The notes under the pieces are model-generated. The model saw only the letters and a list, made by a program, of their open reading frames with translations, was not told the origin of the DNA and made no database searches. Shown here piece by piece: positions 14,495-16,412 of a stretch of DNA of 16,412 nt. Origin of the DNA: Bacillota bacterium (GTDB lineage: Bacteria; Bacillota_E; RBS10-35; JAJYVN01); NCBI GenBank assembly GCA_021846605.1, contig JAJZWQ010000060.1:1-16412 (forward strand), in the 5' to 3' direction. The number at the start of each line of letters is the position of its first letter. Position 1 is the stretch's first letter. A program made the translations under genes and the position numbers.

Positions 14495-14655
14495 GGCTTT
14501 TGCCCCTTTTCTGGGTTTTGCCGGTCATGTTCCTCCGGCAGGCGGAGTGCTACGGCGGCCGCGAAAGCCACGATCATAAGGCCCAAAACCACGAGGTTGG
14601 GCACCGTGATGGAGATAAATCCCCACTGGACGTAGTGCGGGGTCCCAAGACCCAT
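14491..14655 (-). CDS. Small single-TM protein heading the cytochrome b operon
   Basis: A 54-aa protein: short N-terminus MGLGTPHYVQWGF, one TM helix (about 16-39, ITVPNLVVLGLMIVAFAAAVAL), then a charged end PEEHDRQNPEKGQKP. Start is ATG 14655 with AAAGGAG 8 bases upstream. Its stop overlaps the GTG of the cytochrome b gene by 4 bp, so the two are translationally coupled. By position and shape it may be a small structural subunit, like the Pet L/G/N-type peptides of b6f (inference; no sequence match claimed). Confidence 0.75.
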   Translation of the reverse strand: MGLGTPHYVQWGFISITVPNLVVLGLMIVAFAAAVALRLPEEHDRQNPEKGQKP

Positions 14656-14671
14656 AAGCGAGGCTCCTTTG

Positions 14672-14708
14672 TTGGCAATGCCAAATCTTTCCGCATCACC
14701 TTGATGCG
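14672..14708. promoter_or_regulatory. Two inverted repeats in the leader of the cytochrome b operon
   Basis: TTGGCA-A-TGCCAA (14672-14684) and CGCATCA-cct-TGATGCG (14692-14708) lie in tandem between the -10 and the ribosome site. The second covers the expected transcription start. They could be repressor operators, or RNA hairpins controlling the leader. Confidence 0.55.
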
Positions 14709-14709
14709 T

Positions 14710-14718
14710 AGTATACCA
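14710..14718 (-). promoter_or_regulatory. Extended -10 promoter of the cytochrome b operon
   Basis: On the minus strand TGGTATACT gives TGn plus the hexamer TATACT (five of six consensus bases). No good -35 is present at 17 bp, which fits an extended -10 promoter. Start of transcription would be near 14702, giving a leader of roughly 45 bases. Confidence 0.6.
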
Positions 14719-14975
14719 CCGCCCAGCGGCCAACCGTGCCCCCCCAGGTCCTGGGGCGGCGGCGTGCGCCCGTTTCTCGCCTAAACGACGGCCAGCGCCT
14801 GCGGCAAGGCGATGCGCGCATACCCAGGGATCAATATGCCCGGGAAGTGTGGGGTCGACCCACCGGGGGCTAACATCCGTGGCGCGAGCGCAGACGGTTG
14901 GCCGGCGCCCGCACGATCCGTGGATCTCGACCGACCGGACCGGTCGTTGGCGAGGCGCTGCCGCACCACGCCCCC
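14719..14975. other. Intergenic region upstream of the cytochrome b operon
   Basis: No supportable gene. A 7-bp inverted repeat CGACCGG-a-CCGGTCG (14932-14946) lies 30 bases after the phosphatase stop. It lacks a T-run, so it is a possible operator or weak terminator. A minus-strand frame ending near 14781 looks partly protein-like but lacks a ribosome site. Confidence 0.3.
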
Positions 14976-16117
14976 CTATAGCCGAATGCGGATCAGGGGG
15001 ACCAGCATCTCCTCGGCCGACCAGCCCCCGTGCCCGCCTTGCCAGAGGGCGGGCTGGACGTTGGGATCCGGCCGCAATACGAACTGCCGGCCGGGGTCGG
15101 CCACGGCCAGCAACGCGCCGGTGCGCAGGCGCAAGGCCGGATCCGCCGGTTCCCCCCGAACCAGCCCCCGGCCCACACAGCGTCCATCGGCGCCACGTCC
15201 GCGACCTTCGCCATGCGGGCCATGGTGGGAGCATCCGCCCGCAGGTAGGCGGCGGTGCGGCCGCCGGCCGGCGGTACAGCCAGCACTTGGTCCAGCAGGA
15301 CCGCCCGTTCGGGGTCGAGCGCCTGCTGGCCGTGGTCGCCCAGGATCAGGAGGGCGGTGTGGCCGTCGCGGGGCAACCGGCGCAGGAGGCGTTCCAGTAC
15401 GAAGTCGAACGCGGCCAGTTCGTCTCCCGCCTCGGAGCCGCAGGGCCCGTGCACGTGGCAAACGGAGTCGTGTTCAGGCCAGTAGGCCCAGCAATACGCC
15501 GCTCCGCGCGTCTCCACCGCGTCCGCGATCAGGGTCGGCAGCGTATTGGCGCTCCGCCACGCCCGATACTCGGCCCCGGAGAAGTGCCAGCGGGAAAGGG
15601 CGCTGGCGGTGAAGGCGGCGGCATTGACGATGCGGCAGGCGATGCCCCTTGCGGCCAGTTCGCCATACGGGGACGCCGGCCCGGCCGGGACCGGTCGGGG
15701 GGTGTGGCTATGGCGTTCGCGTGCCAGGAGCAGGTCGGTCACCTCCGGCCCGCTGCCCAGCCAGACGGAGAAGCCCAGGTAGCCATGGACCGCTGGCGGC
15801 AGGCCGGTATGGAGGGTGCTCAGCGCGGCGACCGTGGTCGACGGGAAGACGGAAGTGATCTCACGGAGTTCGGCGTGCCCGGCGTCGAAAAGGCGCCGGA
15901 GGCCCGGCAGCGCGCCGGCATCCAGGTGATAGCGCAACTGCCCCAGGCCCAGGGCGTCGCAGACGATGACCACCACACGCCGGACGCCCGACAGGTCCAT
16001 CTGCGGCTCAAGCGGCGGCTGGCCGGTGTCCAGGCCAAAATGCCCCGCGATCGTGGCGACCAGGTTGACCAGGCTTGCCCCGCCATAGCGGGGCGCCACA
16101 CGTCCGCGTGTGCCCAA
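14976..16117 (-). CDS. Alkaline phosphatase superfamily phosphodiesterase/nucleotide pyrophosphatase, with a one-base frameshift
   Basis: Metal-dependent phosphoesterase of about 380 aa once the frame is joined. Residues below are counted from the alternative GTG at 16099. Metal and nucleophile motifs: VVVIVCDALG (Asp48), SVFPSTTVAALSTLHTG (Thr88 or 89), YWPEHDSVCHVHG (Asp211, His215), LGDHGQQ (Asp255, His256). The last metal-binding His, in WQGGHGGWSAEEMLVP, is only found in another frame. The frames join at a run of six G (15152-15157, C on the plus strand) if one more G is present, giving GGWFGGEPADP. As written the gene ends wrongly at 14993 and would be inactive. Start is TTG 16117 with GGGGGGCGAAG upstream; GTG 16099 is the alternative. 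Sixteen bases separate it from the preceding gene. Confidence 0.82.
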
Positions 16118-16133
16118 GACTTCGCCCCCCGGT

Positions 16134-16412
16134 TTACGGGTTGGGTGGCGCACCCTCAGGGGCGCAGGCGGCCAGCGCCCACAGGAGGCCGCGTACGGCC
16201 AGGAACAGGCGGCGGACGCGTGCGGGATCTTCGCGGATCTCCAACCACGGATCGAGCGACAGAAAGAAGTCGGCCGCGTCGTGGCGGAGGGCCGCGGGCA
16301 GGCAGGAATCCACAAGCAGGTGGCTCAGGGGCCAGGTCCAGGCGGACTCGGCCGGCGCGCCCAGGGCAATCGCCGCGTGCGGCAGGAGGCCCTGGGCAGT
16401 AGTGCCCCCGAG
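16134..16412 (-). CDS. C-terminal part of an unrecognised gene (truncated by the window)
   Basis: An open frame enters from the right edge and ends with TAA at 16134, giving 92 visible residues. It is rich in Trp, Leu and acidic residues: ESAWTWPLSHLLVDSCLPAAL, RHDAADFFLSLDPWLEIRED, RVRRLFLAVRGLLWALAAC. Third positions are strongly GC-rich as in the real genes here. It is probably soluble and helical. No family is recognised. It lies 16 bp before the phosphatase and reads the same way, so the two probably share an operon. Confidence 0.6.
   Translation of the reverse strand, partial: LGGTTAQGLLPHAAIALGAPAESAWTWPLSHLLVDSCLPAALRHDAADFFLSLDPWLEIREDPARVRRLFLAVRGLLWALAACAPEGAPPNP

Noticed and set aside
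14781..14969. 62-codon minus-strand frame ending IPGYARIALPQALAVV
   Set aside because: The end looks protein-like but there is no ribosome site, the first half is low-complexity, and it lies between a gene end and a promoter.
14849..16402. 517-codon plus-strand frame at the right end
   Set aside because: Antisense to the phosphatase, whose active-site motifs are unmistakable on the minus strand.

Overview
The window is about 70% GC and densely coded on both strands. It has GTG/TTG starts, strong purine-rich ribosome binding sites and several 4-bp ATGA/GTGA stop/start overlaps. The gene mix (replication-relaxation-type winged helix, Amidase_6 protein, amidoligase, split b6-type cytochrome b, YbjQ) fits a high-GC Gram-positive-type bacterium, for example a Sulfobacillus/Thermaerobacter-like Bacillota. 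Actinobacteria and Chloroflexi cannot be excluded from the sequence alone. No rRNA, tRNA, CRISPR, IS element or prophage was seen, so this reads as ordinary chromosome with some gene decay.

Layout, left to right. Positions 1-3560 are all minus strand: an edge ORF, a membrane-anchored Amidase_6 protein, a short replication-relaxation-like winged-helix protein and an Amt ammonium transporter. A roughly 700-bp gene-free, divergently transcribed region (3561-4257) separates amt from a plus-strand zinc-type (MDR) dehydrogenase. The convergent gap after that gene (5320-5596) holds a strong hairpin and then two triplet arrays of DnaA-box-like 9-mers, the most striking non-coding signal in the window. 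Minus-strand genes follow: an amidoligase whose stop overlaps a ribosome-bound ATG for the next gene, and a phosphodiester glycosidase (NAGPA domain) that lies out of frame with that ATG. Next come a decayed small ORF with an in-frame amber codon and two small membrane proteins.

At 9665-9696 a perfect 32-bp AT-rich palindrome overlaps the -10 of a promoter in front of a winged-helix regulator. It lies between that regulator and the divergent small membrane-protein genes, so it is probably the regulator's operator. The regulator is followed on the plus strand by ybjQ, a small membrane protein and an alpha/beta hydrolase. Then comes a clearly broken GNAT acetyltransferase pseudogene on the minus strand.

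The right third is a compact four-gene minus-strand operon (14655 down to 12686): a 54-aa single-TM protein, a b6-type cytochrome b N-terminal subunit with all four heme histidines, an unusual 308-aa second subunit with a large extracytoplasmic insert, and a 90-aa two-TM protein. It has an extended -10 promoter and two inverted repeats in its leader, and no Rieske or cytochrome c gene nearby. The window ends with an alkaline-phosphatase-superfamily gene carrying a one-base homopolymer frameshift, and the C-terminus of an unrecognised gene. Several lesions sit in G/C runs, so sequencing or assembly error must be separated from true decay.
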